Program-made: the position numbers and the translations under genes | Part shown: piece after piece, positions 9,030 through 16,509 of the stretch | How the letters are laid out: every line of letters begins with the position of its first letter | Numbering within the stretch: position 1 is the stretch's first letter | Assembly (NCBI RefSeq): GCF_000877395.1 | Contig: NZ_JYFE01000018.1 | Location: 1-47,072 of the forward strand | Source: Jannaschia aquimarina | Lineage (GTDB): Bacteria; Pseudomonadota; Alphaproteobacteria; Rhodobacterales; Rhodobacteraceae | Length of the DNA: 47,072 nucleotides | Direction: 5' to 3' | Notes under the pieces: model-generated | Database searches by the model: none | Told to the model about the DNA's origin: nothing | What the model saw: the letters and a program-made list of their open reading frames with translations, nothing else

Positions 9030-9277
9030 CGATCAGAGTGCTCTACTTCGCCTGGCTGCGCGAGCGGATCGGAAAGGGGCGCGAGGAGGTGGCAACCGAG
9101 GCGGACACGGTTGCTGATCTGGTCGAAGAGTTGAAGGCGCGCGAGGAGCGCTATGCCTTTGCTTTTTCAGACCTTTCCTCCGTTCGCGTCGCGCTGGACC
9201 AAGAGATGGCGCCGCTTGATGCGCCGCTGACGGGGGTGCGGGAGGTGGCGTTCTTCCCGCCGATGACGGGGGGCTGA
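9026..9277 (+). CDS. moaD: Molybdopterin synthase small subunit (sulfur carrier)
   Basis: This 83-residue ubiquitin-like protein ends in the required Gly-Gly (MTGG). That terminus is thiocarboxylated and donates sulfur to cyclic pyranopterin monophosphate in molybdenum cofactor synthesis. IRVLYFAWLRERIG at residues 3-16 is the MoaD start. It overlaps pgsA by four bases and moaE by one (TGATG), so the two molybdopterin synthase subunits are translationally coupled. Confidence 0.95.
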   Translation: MTIRVLYFAWLRERIGKGREEVATEADTVADLVEELKAREERYAFAFSDLSSVRVALDQEMAPLDAPLTGVREVAFFPPMTGG

Positions 9278-9714
9278 TGCGCCGGGTTCTGGTCCAGGAG
9301 GAGGATTTCGACTTGGCGGCCGAGGCGTCGCGGCTTGAATCCACAGGGGCCGGGGCGGTCGTGACCTTTACCGGGATCGTGCGCGACATCGAAGGCGGCC
9401 TGCGGCACATGGAGTTGGAGCACTATCCGGGCATGACGCTCAAGGCTTTGGAATCGCACGCGGAGTCCGCCTGTGAGCGATGGCCTCTCTCGGGTGTGAC
9501 GATCATCCATCGCTACGGAAAGCTGGCGCCGGGGGCGCGGATCATGATGGTCGGTACGGCCTCGGCGCATCGGGTGGCGGCCTTCGAGGCGGCGGAGTTC
9601 CTGATGGATTGGCTCAAGTCACGGGCCCCTTTCTGGAAGAAGGAAGTGACCGCCGACGGCGCGGAATGGGTCGCCGCAAAAGATGAGGACGAGGCGGCGC
9701 TCGACCGCTGGTAG
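9277..9714 (+). CDS. moaE: Molybdopterin synthase catalytic subunit
   Basis: This 145-residue large subunit of molybdopterin synthase forms a heterotetramer with MoaD and builds the dithiolene of molybdopterin. Family motifs are GAVVTFTGIVRD near residue 30, ELEHYPGM, IIHRYGKLAPG and the active-site region RAPFWKKE with its paired lysines. Length is normal. It is the last gene of the pgsA operon; a GC-rich direct-repeat element follows 36 bases after the stop. Confidence 0.96.
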   Translation: MRRVLVQEEDFDLAAEASRLESTGAGAVVTFTGIVRDIEGGLRHMELEHYPGMTLKALESHAESACERWPLSGVTIIHRYGKLAPGARIMMVGTASAHRVAAFEAAEFLMDWLKSRAPFWKKEVTADGAEWVAAKDEDEAALDRW

Positions 9715-9750
9715 CCTTTAACCTTTCGGCCCGAACCAGCGTTAACCCGT

Positions 9751-9790
9751 GTGCCCCCCCCCGTGCACCCCCCGTGCAGACACAGATGCA
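9751..9790. repeat. GTGCAC/C-tract repeat element downstream of moaE
   Basis: Imperfect units of GTGC(A) plus a C-tract: GTGCCCCCCCCC, then GTGCACCCCCC, then GTGCAGACACA and ATGCAC. The block closely resembles the element at 44239-44275 downstream of mccB, including the shared ending TGCAGACRC followed a few bases later by TGCAC. It lies between convergent genes. GTTAAC occurs just before (9741) and shortly after (about 9801). Role unknown. Confidence 0.7.
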
Positions 9791-9822
9791 CGGATGGCGG
9801 CGTTAACTTTCTGTGCCCGTCT

Positions 9823-11883
9823 CTATCGCTCAGTCAGCTTGAGCTCGATCCGTCGGTTGCGGGCGCGGGCCTCGGCCGTATCGCCGAAGGCGACGGGGCG
9901 AAATTCGGCGAAGCCGGTCGGAGCCAAGCGCGAGGGCGGGACGCCTAACTCGTCTGTCATGAAGCGGACGACAGACAGGGCACGGGCTTGGCTCAGTTCC
10001 CAGTTGTCGGCATAGCGGGCGCCGGGGTTCAGGGGGATGTCGTCGGTATGGCCGTCCACGCGGAGGACCCAGTCGATGCCCGGCGGAATCTCGTCGGCGA
10101 CGTCGAGGATGACGTCCGCCACCTGCGCAACCTGAGCGCGCCCTTCGGGACGGAGTTGGGCCGCACCGGGATCGAACAGCACCTCGGAAGAGAAAACGAA
10201 GCGGTCGCCCACGATCTCGACTCCTTCGCGGTCGCCCAGAACCTCGCGCAGCTGTCCGAAGAATTCCGAAGCGTAGCGTTCGAGGCGCTCGGCCTCTTGC
10301 TCCAGACGGCGGCGCTCCGCCTCCTCCAGTTCGCGGGCGCGGCGTTCCTCGGCGGCGGCCTGGGCGAGGGCGGTGTTCAGCCGTGAGCCCAGCGCGGTGA
10401 TCTCGACGCGGTTCTCCGCATCGCGGGCTTCGGAGGCTTCGAGAAGGCCGTTCAATTCGCCCAATTGGGCGCGCAACTCGGCGACTTGCCGATTGAGGAG
10501 GGCCGCCTCGCGCCGGGCCTCCTCGCGCGCGCCTTCGGTCCGGGCAAGTTCTTCGCGGGCCGTGGAAAGCAGGGCATCGGCGCGCTGCTGGGCCGTCAGG
10601 GCGCTGGCGGCCTGTTCCTGACTGCGGGCCTGGTTGGCGAGGGCGTTGGCCAGCTCGTCGCGCAGATCGTCATTGGCGGCCTCCAGTGCGAGGCGATCGG
10701 CAAGCGCGGAGGCAAGACGGGCCTGCACCTCTTCGCTGGATCCCGCGTCGCGGCGCAACGCGGCGAGCTCGGCTTCAAGCTGGGCGATGCGCGCCTCCGC
10801 TTCCGTGCGGGACGAAGCATCGCTCTCGACACGTTCGAGCCGCGACAGAGCTTCGGCCAATCGCGCATTCAGCGACTCCGTCTCGTCCTGTGCGCTGTCG
10901 CGGCCCGCCAATGCTTCGTCCCGTTCGGCGAGCGCAAGGGCGAGGCGGGCATCCAGATCGTCGCTCGCGCTTTCGGCGGCGGCCAGAAGGGTCAGCGTCT
11001 CTTCGGCAGCGCGGCGCTGTTCCTCCAGCGCCAGGGTCATGGCGGTCAGTTCGGCGTCGGCGTCCTGGAGGCGGGCGCGCAGGGCCTCGGCTGCGGCGGC
11101 CTCGGTCAGGCGGGCGGCTTCCTCGTCCGAGAGCCGCGTCTCGGCCTCGGCCAGCCGGTTCTGAAGGGCCTGTGCGGCGGCGGCTTCGGCGAGGCGCGCG
11201 GCCTCTTCCTCGGAGAGCGCGCCCTCCAACTCGTCTACGCGAGCGGTCAGGTCGGCGGTCTGTCCCTCGCTGGTTTCGAGGGCCGCAAGGGTCCGGGCGA
11301 GCGAAGTCTCGCGAGTTGCCGCCTCTGTCCGCATCTCGTCGAGCAGGCCCTGCAGGGCTTCGCGCCGGGCGGCGGCGAGGCGCGCCTGCTCGGCCGCCTC
11401 GTCGATTTCGGTCCGGGCCGTGGCAAGCGCGGTTTCCAGCGCGGAACGTTCGTCGGTGATCGCCGCGATCGTATCCTGCGCCCCGGACAGTGCGCCTTCG
11501 AGATCGGCGTTGCGCGACAGGAGGCCCGCGACCTGTTCCTCGAACGAGGCGACCCTTGCATCCAGTTGCTCGGTCCGCCGGTTCAGAGTCGCGATCAGCG
11601 TCGCCTGCGCGTCGCGCTGATTGCCCAACTCGCGCACCTGCTGACCCAGATTGGCGGCGCGGGCGCGTTCGAGGCCCAGCGCCTCTGACAGGTCGGCCAC
11701 CTGCTCGCCCAGTTCGGTCAACTCGCTGTCCTGGCCGGTGATCACGTCCGAGAGGATGAACTGCACGATCATGAAGATCGACAGGACGAACATCAGCACC
11801 AGCAGCAGCGCCGTCATCGCGTCCACGAAGCCCGGCCAGGCATTGGCCTCGAAGCGCTGTCCGCTGCGGCGGCGCAGGGCCAT
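9823..11883 (-). CDS. MotB/OmpA-type peptidoglycan-binding protein with long coiled coil
   Basis: This 686-residue protein is built like an extended MotB or TolR. Residues about 19-45 are one membrane helix beginning WPGFVDAMTALLLVLMF, with Asp21 at the position of the proton-binding aspartate. Residues about 50-540 are almost continuous coiled coil rich in Ala, Glu and Arg. Residues about 545-686 form an OmpA domain with FDPGAAQLRPEG, DGHTDDIPL and the ARNRRIEL peptidoglycan-binding motif. It should be anchored in the inner membrane and reach through the periplasm to the wall. It starts 3 bases after the MotA/TolQ-like gene, its evident partner. The force recipient is unknown. Confidence 0.85.
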   Translation of the reverse strand: MALRRRSGQRFEANAWPGFVDAMTALLLVLMFVLSIFMIVQFILSDVITGQDSELTELGEQVADLSEALGLERARAANLGQQVRELGNQRDAQATLIATLNRRTEQLDARVASFEEQVAGLLSRNADLEGALSGAQDTIAAITDERSALETALATARTEIDEAAEQARLAAARREALQGLLDEMRTEAATRETSLARTLAALETSEGQTADLTARVDELEGALSEEEAARLAEAAAAQALQNRLAEAETRLSDEEAARLTEAAAAEALRARLQDADAELTAMTLALEEQRRAAEETLTLLAAAESASDDLDARLALALAERDEALAGRDSAQDETESLNARLAEALSRLERVESDASSRTEAEARIAQLEAELAALRRDAGSSEEVQARLASALADRLALEAANDDLRDELANALANQARSQEQAASALTAQQRADALLSTAREELARTEGAREEARREAALLNRQVAELRAQLGELNGLLEASEARDAENRVEITALGSRLNTALAQAAAEERRARELEEAERRRLEQEAERLERYASEFFGQLREVLGDREGVEIVGDRFVFSSEVLFDPGAAQLRPEGRAQVAQVADVILDVADEIPPGIDWVLRVDGHTDDIPLNPGARYADNWELSQARALSVVRFMTDELGVPPSRLAPTGFAEFRPVAFGDTAEARARNRRIELKLTER

Positions 11884-11886
11884 GGG

Positions 11887-13077
11887 TTATTCCCCCGGCT
11901 CGGGCGTGCCGTCGGCGATACGCGCCAGCTTGCGCATGGCGCGGGTCAGGGCACCGATATCGCCGCGCAGATCGTCCAGCGCGGCCTGACGGCCCTGCTG
12001 GACCTCTTCGAAGACCTTCAGAAGCTGCACGTCGATGGAGCGCAGGCGCATCCGGCTTTCGGCATCCAGCCCGCCATCGCCGGCGGCCATGGTCTGACCG
12101 TTGCCCGCCATCGCCTCGATCAGCGCTTCCTGCCCGTCGGCCACCCGCTGGAGCGCCTCGGATACGGCGTCGCCGTCGCGTTCCGCCAGCGTGCCCACGG
12201 CATCGGCCAGCGACGACAGGCGGCTGTCGGCCAGAAGTCGCCCCTCCTCGGCCTTGTGGAACATGTCCTGAAGCTGCTCCATCTGGTAGTTCATGTGGTC
12301 GAGCACGGCGGCGAGCGAATACTGGTCGATGGTCTCGCCGTCGCCCACCAGGCCGATGCGGGTGATCGAGCCCAGCCAATCCTCCAGCTCGCGGTAGAAG
12401 CGGTTCTGGCCGTGGCCGGCGAAAAGCTCCAGCAGGCCGACGACCAGCGAACCGGCGAGGCCCAGAAGCGAGGATGCGAAGGCGGTGCCCATCCCGGCGA
12501 GCTGTTCCTCGAGCCCGCCGATGAGGCGCGAGAAGACGGCGATGGAGGATTCGTCGCCCTGCGGGTTCAGGCTGCGGATCGTGTCGACGACGGCCGGCAC
12601 GGTGGTCGCGAGGCCCCAGAACGTGCCCAAAAGGCCCAGAAAGATCAGCGTGTTGACGATGTAGCGCGTGATGTCGCGCGCCTCGTCCAGCCGCTGTGCG
12701 ACCGAGTCGAGGATCGATCGGGAGGATGTCGCGCTGATCTGGCTGCGCTGGGTCCGGGTGCGCAGCATCACCGCGAGCGGTGCAAGCAGGCCGGGCGGGC
12801 GGCTGAGGCTTGCCGAGTCCTCCTTCTCGGCGAAGCCCTCGATCCAGGATACCGAAGAGGTCAGTTGCAGCACCTGCGCGAAGCAGGCCAGCACGCCGAG
12901 CACGAAGACCAGGACGATCGTTCCGTTCAGCCACGGGTTCGCCGTGAAGATGGGCGCGACCGAAGGGTAGGCGAGGTAGACCCCTCCGCCCACGAGACCG
13001 AGGACCGCCAGCATCTGGACGATCTGACGGATCGGCTGCGAGAACTGAGTCTCTGACTTAACGGCGGCCTGTGCCAT
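11887..13077 (-). CDS. MotA/TolQ/ExbB-like proton channel subunit
   Basis: This 396-residue membrane protein is related to the MotA/TolQ/ExbB family. Hydrophobic helices lie at about 21-37, 50-72, 140-165 and 194-220. The last two carry the family motifs GLLGTFWGLATTVP and GMGTAFASSLLGLAGS, which line the proton path. The cytoplasmic C-terminal tail of about 170 residues (from 225) is long and helical. With the downstream OmpA-type protein it should form a proton-driven 5:2-type stator. I see no Tol-Pal, Exb or flagellar genes beside it. Confidence 0.85.
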   Translation of the reverse strand: MAQAAVKSETQFSQPIRQIVQMLAVLGLVGGGVYLAYPSVAPIFTANPWLNGTIVLVFVLGVLACFAQVLQLTSSVSWIEGFAEKEDSASLSRPPGLLAPLAVMLRTRTQRSQISATSSRSILDSVAQRLDEARDITRYIVNTLIFLGLLGTFWGLATTVPAVVDTIRSLNPQGDESSIAVFSRLIGGLEEQLAGMGTAFASSLLGLAGSLVVGLLELFAGHGQNRFYRELEDWLGSITRIGLVGDGETIDQYSLAAVLDHMNYQMEQLQDMFHKAEEGRLLADSRLSSLADAVGTLAERDGDAVSEALQRVADGQEALIEAMAGNGQTMAAGDGGLDAESRMRLRSIDVQLLKVFEEVQQGRQAALDDLRGDIGALTRAMRKLARIADGTPEPGE

Positions 13078-13188
13078 ATGTACCCTCGTGCCCGGGTTGC
13101 TCCCAGGTCCTGGCGGCGACGGTAGCGGGCCGGGAGGGGGGCCGTCCAGCGGGCACGCGCTGCGCCGCCGCGTCTGTTGCAGGCGGGT

Positions 13189-13710
13189 CTACCGTGCGTC
13201 GCGGACCAGCCGGGTCAGACGGTCGATATCGGGGTCGTGGATGTCGTGCGACGCCAGGGCGTCGGCGGTGTTGTGCAGGTATTCGGTGTTCGGACCGCGG
13301 CCCCCGTGGGCGCGGGCGATGATCCGGGCCTGTTCCTCCAGCGAGAGGTCGGCGGCGTATTGGCGGTGGGTCGTGTCGACGACATAGGCCACCGCCTGCA
13401 CGTCTCCGTCCGGTGTGGCCAGGCGAAGCTGGCGCTCGTGATAGGCGGACGAGACCAGTTCCCGCTCGCGCAGACCGGCGAGCGCCGGTTCCGGATCGGC
13501 GGCGCGCAGAGCCAGCCCCTCGCAGACGACGTCGGCCGCCGGTTCCAGCGCGAGGACTAGCCCCGGTTCCGCTTCGGTGCCGCGATGATGGATCGACCAC
13601 ATGCAGAAGCGGCGGCGATAGCCCGTCAGGCGTGCGGGCCGCGTCTCGGCCACATCGAAGCCCGCGTTCCAGATGAGCGAGCCGTAGCCGAAGACCCAGA
13701 GTTCCGTCAT
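13189..13710 (-). CDS. chaC: ChaC-like gamma-glutamylcyclotransferase
   Basis: This 173-residue enzyme of the ChaC family degrades glutathione to 5-oxoproline and Cys-Gly in the cytoplasm. The substrate-binding loop YGSL is at residues 9-12 in VFGYGSLIWNAGF. Glu84 in RERELVSSAY fits the catalytic glutamate. The usual AYVVDTTHRQYAADLSLEEQA stretch is present in its parts, and the length is typical. It lies 111 bases upstream of the channel genes on the same strand and is divergent from the DUF2125 gene, so it may or may not share their transcript. Confidence 0.88.
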   Translation of the reverse strand: MTELWVFGYGSLIWNAGFDVAETRPARLTGYRRRFCMWSIHHRGTEAEPGLVLALEPAADVVCEGLALRAADPEPALAGLRERELVSSAYHERQLRLATPDGDVQAVAYVVDTTHRQYAADLSLEEQARIIARAHGGRGPNTEYLHNTADALASHDIHDPDIDRLTRLVRDAR

Positions 13711-13775
13711 GCGCTGTCCTTTCGCCCCCCGGCGCGGGGGGATAGAGGGGGCAAGGCGGGAAGGAAAGGTGTCCC

Positions 13776-14750
13776 ATGGTGCGATGGCTGTTGATCCTGA
13801 CGCTGGTCCTCTCCGCGCTCTGGGGCGGATGGTGGGTCGTGGGCTCCGCCGGGCTGGACCGGGGGCTGCGGGCCGGGATCGAGGCGGCGCGGGCGGATGG
13901 TTGGCAGATCGACTATGCCGACCTCAGCGTCTCGGGCTTTCCGAACCGGTTCGACACCACGGTGACCGAGCCGGAGGTGACCGCGCCGGGCGGCGGTTTG
14001 GCGTGGTCGGCGCCGTTCCTGCAGGTCTTCGCGCTGAGCTACCGCCCCAACCACGTGATCGCCGTGGCGCCCGACAGCCAGAGCCTGACGCTGGGCGGGC
14101 GCGAGATCGCGGTCACCACGTCCGATCTGCGTGGATCCGTGGTGGTCGCGCCGTCGCCCGACCTGCCATTGCAGCGCGCGCAGGTGCAGGGGGCCGATCT
14201 GGTCGCCGGCCGCTGGGTCGAGGCGCGGGCGCTGCGCGGGGCGATCCGCGAGGCGGAAGCGGGTGGCTACGATGTCGCCGCGGGGGTCGAGGGGCTGGTC
14301 CTGCCCGCCTCGATGCGCGCGGCGCTGGCGGGGGATGCTCTGCCAGAAGCGATCGGCGCGCTGACCTTCGACGCCTCGGTAGATCTGGACCGGCCCATCG
14401 ACCGTCACCTCCGGTCCGCGCCGGGTCTGCGCGCGATGGCGCTGCGGGACCTGACCTTGCGCTGGGGGCCGCTGGATCTGGCGCTGACGGGCGATCTTCG
14501 CGCGGGACCGGGCGGGCTGGCCGAGGGCGATCTGACATTGGAAATCGCGGACGTGGCGGCGCTGGACCTGTTGGCCGGACCCAGCATCCCGGCCGAGCGG
14601 ATCGACCTGATCCGGAGCTTCCTGTCGGCCTACACCGTCCCCGACCGCCCCGGTGCTGCACGCGTGCCGCTGGCGGTTACCGGGGGTGTCGTCTCGCTGG
14701 GGCCGGTGCCGATCCTGGCGCTTCCGCCGCTCAGCGTACCTGGATCGTGA
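13776..14750 (+). CDS. DUF2125-family envelope protein
   Basis: This 324-residue protein has one N-terminal signal/anchor segment (LLILTLVLSALWGGWWVVG) and a large periplasmic part. It matches the alphaproteobacterial DUF2125 group: GWQIDYADLSVSGFPNRFD at about 42-60 and YRPNHVIAVAPDSQ at about 89-102 are typical. The fold resembles lipid-transfer or AsmA-like beta-rich domains, but the function is undetermined. Its last 20 bases overlap the end of the convergent M23 gene, so both transcripts share antisense 3' ends. Confidence 0.75.
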   Translation: MVRWLLILTLVLSALWGGWWVVGSAGLDRGLRAGIEAARADGWQIDYADLSVSGFPNRFDTTVTEPEVTAPGGGLAWSAPFLQVFALSYRPNHVIAVAPDSQSLTLGGREIAVTTSDLRGSVVVAPSPDLPLQRAQVQGADLVAGRWVEARALRGAIREAEAGGYDVAAGVEGLVLPASMRAALAGDALPEAIGALTFDASVDLDRPIDRHLRSAPGLRAMALRDLTLRWGPLDLALTGDLRAGPGGLAEGDLTLEIADVAALDLLAGPSIPAERIDLIRSFLSAYTVPDRPGAARVPLAVTGGVVSLGPVPILALPPLSVPGS

Positions 14751-15621
14751 CCTCACGAGCGTCGATCCGGGTTCCGTCGCGGATCAGGTGGATCGTGCCT
14801 GCGTAGCCACCGGCAGGCCAACCTTCGGGGGGCGCGCGCCGTCCGGCCGCGCGGTAGACCTGCGCCTGCGTGCGGGTCAGCGTCTCGGAATGGTCGAACA
14901 TACGTCCGTCGGGGCCGTCGATGGCGAACTCCATGACGTCGCCCTCGCGGCCACCGAACAGCAATGCCCAGATCACCAGCGCATCCGTGGGGGCCAAGCG
15001 GTCCGCATCTGCGGTGCCCGCCTGAACGTCGGCATAATCGGGCACCTCCGGCGCGAACCCGACCGAGAGCAGTCCGCCGGGCTGGTAGGCGGGCGGCTCG
15101 GTCCAGAGACCCGCGATGTAGGGATCGACGACCTCTCCGTCGCGGCGGACGACGATTTCGACATGGGGAAACTCTGTCGCGCCCGTCATGCCGATCCGCC
15201 CCAACGGTTGGCCGGCGACGACGACATCGCCCGGCGCGACCATCAGGCCCGGAGCGAGGTGGCAAAGCTGCGTCGTCACGCCCTCTCCGTGGTCGATCAC
15301 CAGGCCGTTGCCGCAATCCTGACCCTCGGGAAACGCCCCACCGGGCACGTCGTCCCGCGCGCGCAGGACGGTCCCGTCTGCGGGGGCGATGACCGGAGGC
15401 GCGTCGTCCAGCGCCTCCAGGTCGGCAACGCGGAAATCGGTGCCGTCATGGCCGTCATAGGAAAGCGGACCGCCGGTGAAATCCGCGACGCCGGGGCCGG
15501 GATCGGCATCCGGGTATTGCTGGACGAAGCAGGTGCGGCCCAAATCGCAGTCGAGCGGCGGGCGCAGCATCTCGGCGCAGGCGGGCGCGGCGAGCAGGAG
15601 GAAGGGCAGGGCAAGGCGCAT
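14731..15621 (-). CDS. M23-family (LytM-like) peptidase relative with altered metal site
   Basis: This 296-residue secreted protein has a clear signal peptide (MRLALPFLLLAAPACA). The lysostaphin-type domain spans about 55-170. His58 and Asp62 form H-x3-D in GHDGTDF, His121 in LCHLAPG fits the next conserved position, and the C-terminal motif reads FPHVEIVVR, so the usual H-x-H is His153-x-Glu155. The second histidine is normally a zinc ligand. The protein may use Glu, or be a non-catalytic envelope factor. About 125 residues of unknown fold follow. The start is fixed by the signal peptide. Confidence 0.8.
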   Translation of the reverse strand: MRLALPFLLLAAPACAEMLRPPLDCDLGRTCFVQQYPDADPGPGVADFTGGPLSYDGHDGTDFRVADLEALDDAPPVIAPADGTVLRARDDVPGGAFPEGQDCGNGLVIDHGEGVTTQLCHLAPGLMVAPGDVVVAGQPLGRIGMTGATEFPHVEIVVRRDGEVVDPYIAGLWTEPPAYQPGGLLSVGFAPEVPDYADVQAGTADADRLAPTDALVIWALLFGGREGDVMEFAIDGPDGRMFDHSETLTRTQAQVYRAAGRRAPPEGWPAGGYAGTIHLIRDGTRIDAREVTIQVR

Positions 15622-15683
15622 GTGCGGAAGATAGGGCGCGGGACGACGTCGTCGCGCATGGCCGGGCGGGTTGGCTCTTGGAG

Positions 15684-16319
15684 GGGGCGAGGTTCCAGCA
15701 GGTCGGCGACGCGGGCAAACGGCCCCGTCAGGTCGCGGGCCATGTCGGCACTGTGGAACAGGGCCAGTCTGGGCCGGTCGGTCCGGGCTGCCACCTCGTG
15801 GTGGCGAACGATGTGGGCGAACGATGTGGGGTCGAAGTCGAGAAAGCGGCGGAAGGTGACGCCTGCGCCATCGTCTTAGGGATATCAGTGATCGAAGATC
15901 CGCAGGGGTATGTCGCGCATGTGCGCGCGGCAGGAGACATGCGCATCGAGCGGGTAGCGGAAGACGCAGAGATATCGTGCGTGCGCGTCCAGCGGCAGCC
16001 TGTCGAGCGGCGTGGGGCTTTTCAGACAGCGACGAGAGCGCATCGCGGAGCGCCGCGCGGCGACCTCGGGCATTTCGCGCAGGCGGACGTCGATCCATGG
16101 CATCTTGATCGTGAGTCGGGTCTCGATCTCCGGGTCTGCGGAGAACGGCAGCGCGACGATGGTCTGTATTTGGGTCGTCCCGCATTTCGGCGGGGTCACG
16201 ACGATGACGTCATCCGGGCGGATCTCGACCTGGTCCCATCGCCTGCTGTCGTTAAGCGGACCGAGATAGAGCGTGCGGCCCGGCATGTCGGGCATCCCTC
16301 CAGAAGGCGGTGTTGCCAT
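15684..16319 (-). pseudogene. Sulfotransferase pseudogene with two in-frame stops
   Basis: One reading frame shows a PAPS-dependent sulfotransferase: VTPPKCGTTQ for the 5'-phosphosulfate loop (usually PKSGTTW), PWIDVRL, LKSPTPLDRLPLD, then CVFRYPLDAHVS for the 3'-phosphate motif (usually RDPRD). After RIFDH come TGA (15885-15887) and TAA (15876-15878), where relatives have a Trp-Tyr-Pro-Glu-like stretch. The same frame then continues with TFRRFLDFDP and ALFHSADMARDL, typical of the C-terminal half. Family similarity fades near 15684 and the last part is missing. Stops plus altered binding motifs indicate decay. Confidence 0.75.
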
Positions 16320-16465
16320 GAGAAGCTTAACCGCAGCCTGTGGCAATGGGCCGGTCCATCAAAACGGGAGGGGATGGCGGCGGGAGGGAGGACGGCACAC
16401 GGACGCGTGGTAGTGATGCCCGGCGATCGACTGTCTTTCGTGTCCGCAGGTCGGCTCTGACAAGA

Positions 16466-16487
16466 AAGGGGCCCCGCAGGGCCCCTT
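16466..16487 (-). terminator. Intrinsic terminator of clpA
   Basis: A perfect 9-bp stem (AAGGGGCCC with a four-base loop) lies 22 bases past the clpA stop and is followed on the minus strand by a T-rich stretch (TTTCTTGT). Confidence 0.8.
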
Positions 16488-16509
16488 CATGCGTTTCGTG
16501 TGGTCCGCC

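Noticed and set aside
9751-9790. CRISPR-like array
   Set aside because: Units are 11-12 bases in direct contact without spacers, and no cas gene is present; the same holds at 44239-44275.
10465-11688. 407-residue plus-strand frame opposite the coiled-coil gene
   Set aside because: An artefact of codon bias in the coiled-coil region.
9823-13077. Zorya-like phage defence (ZorA/ZorB resemblance)
   Set aside because: The pair has MotA- and OmpA-type proteins, but no ZorC, ZorD or ZorE-like gene is present, and the neighbours are housekeeping genes.
15876-15887. TGA in the sulfotransferase frame as selenocysteine
   Set aside because: A TAA follows two codons later, no SECIS-like hairpin was noticed, and both binding motifs are damaged.
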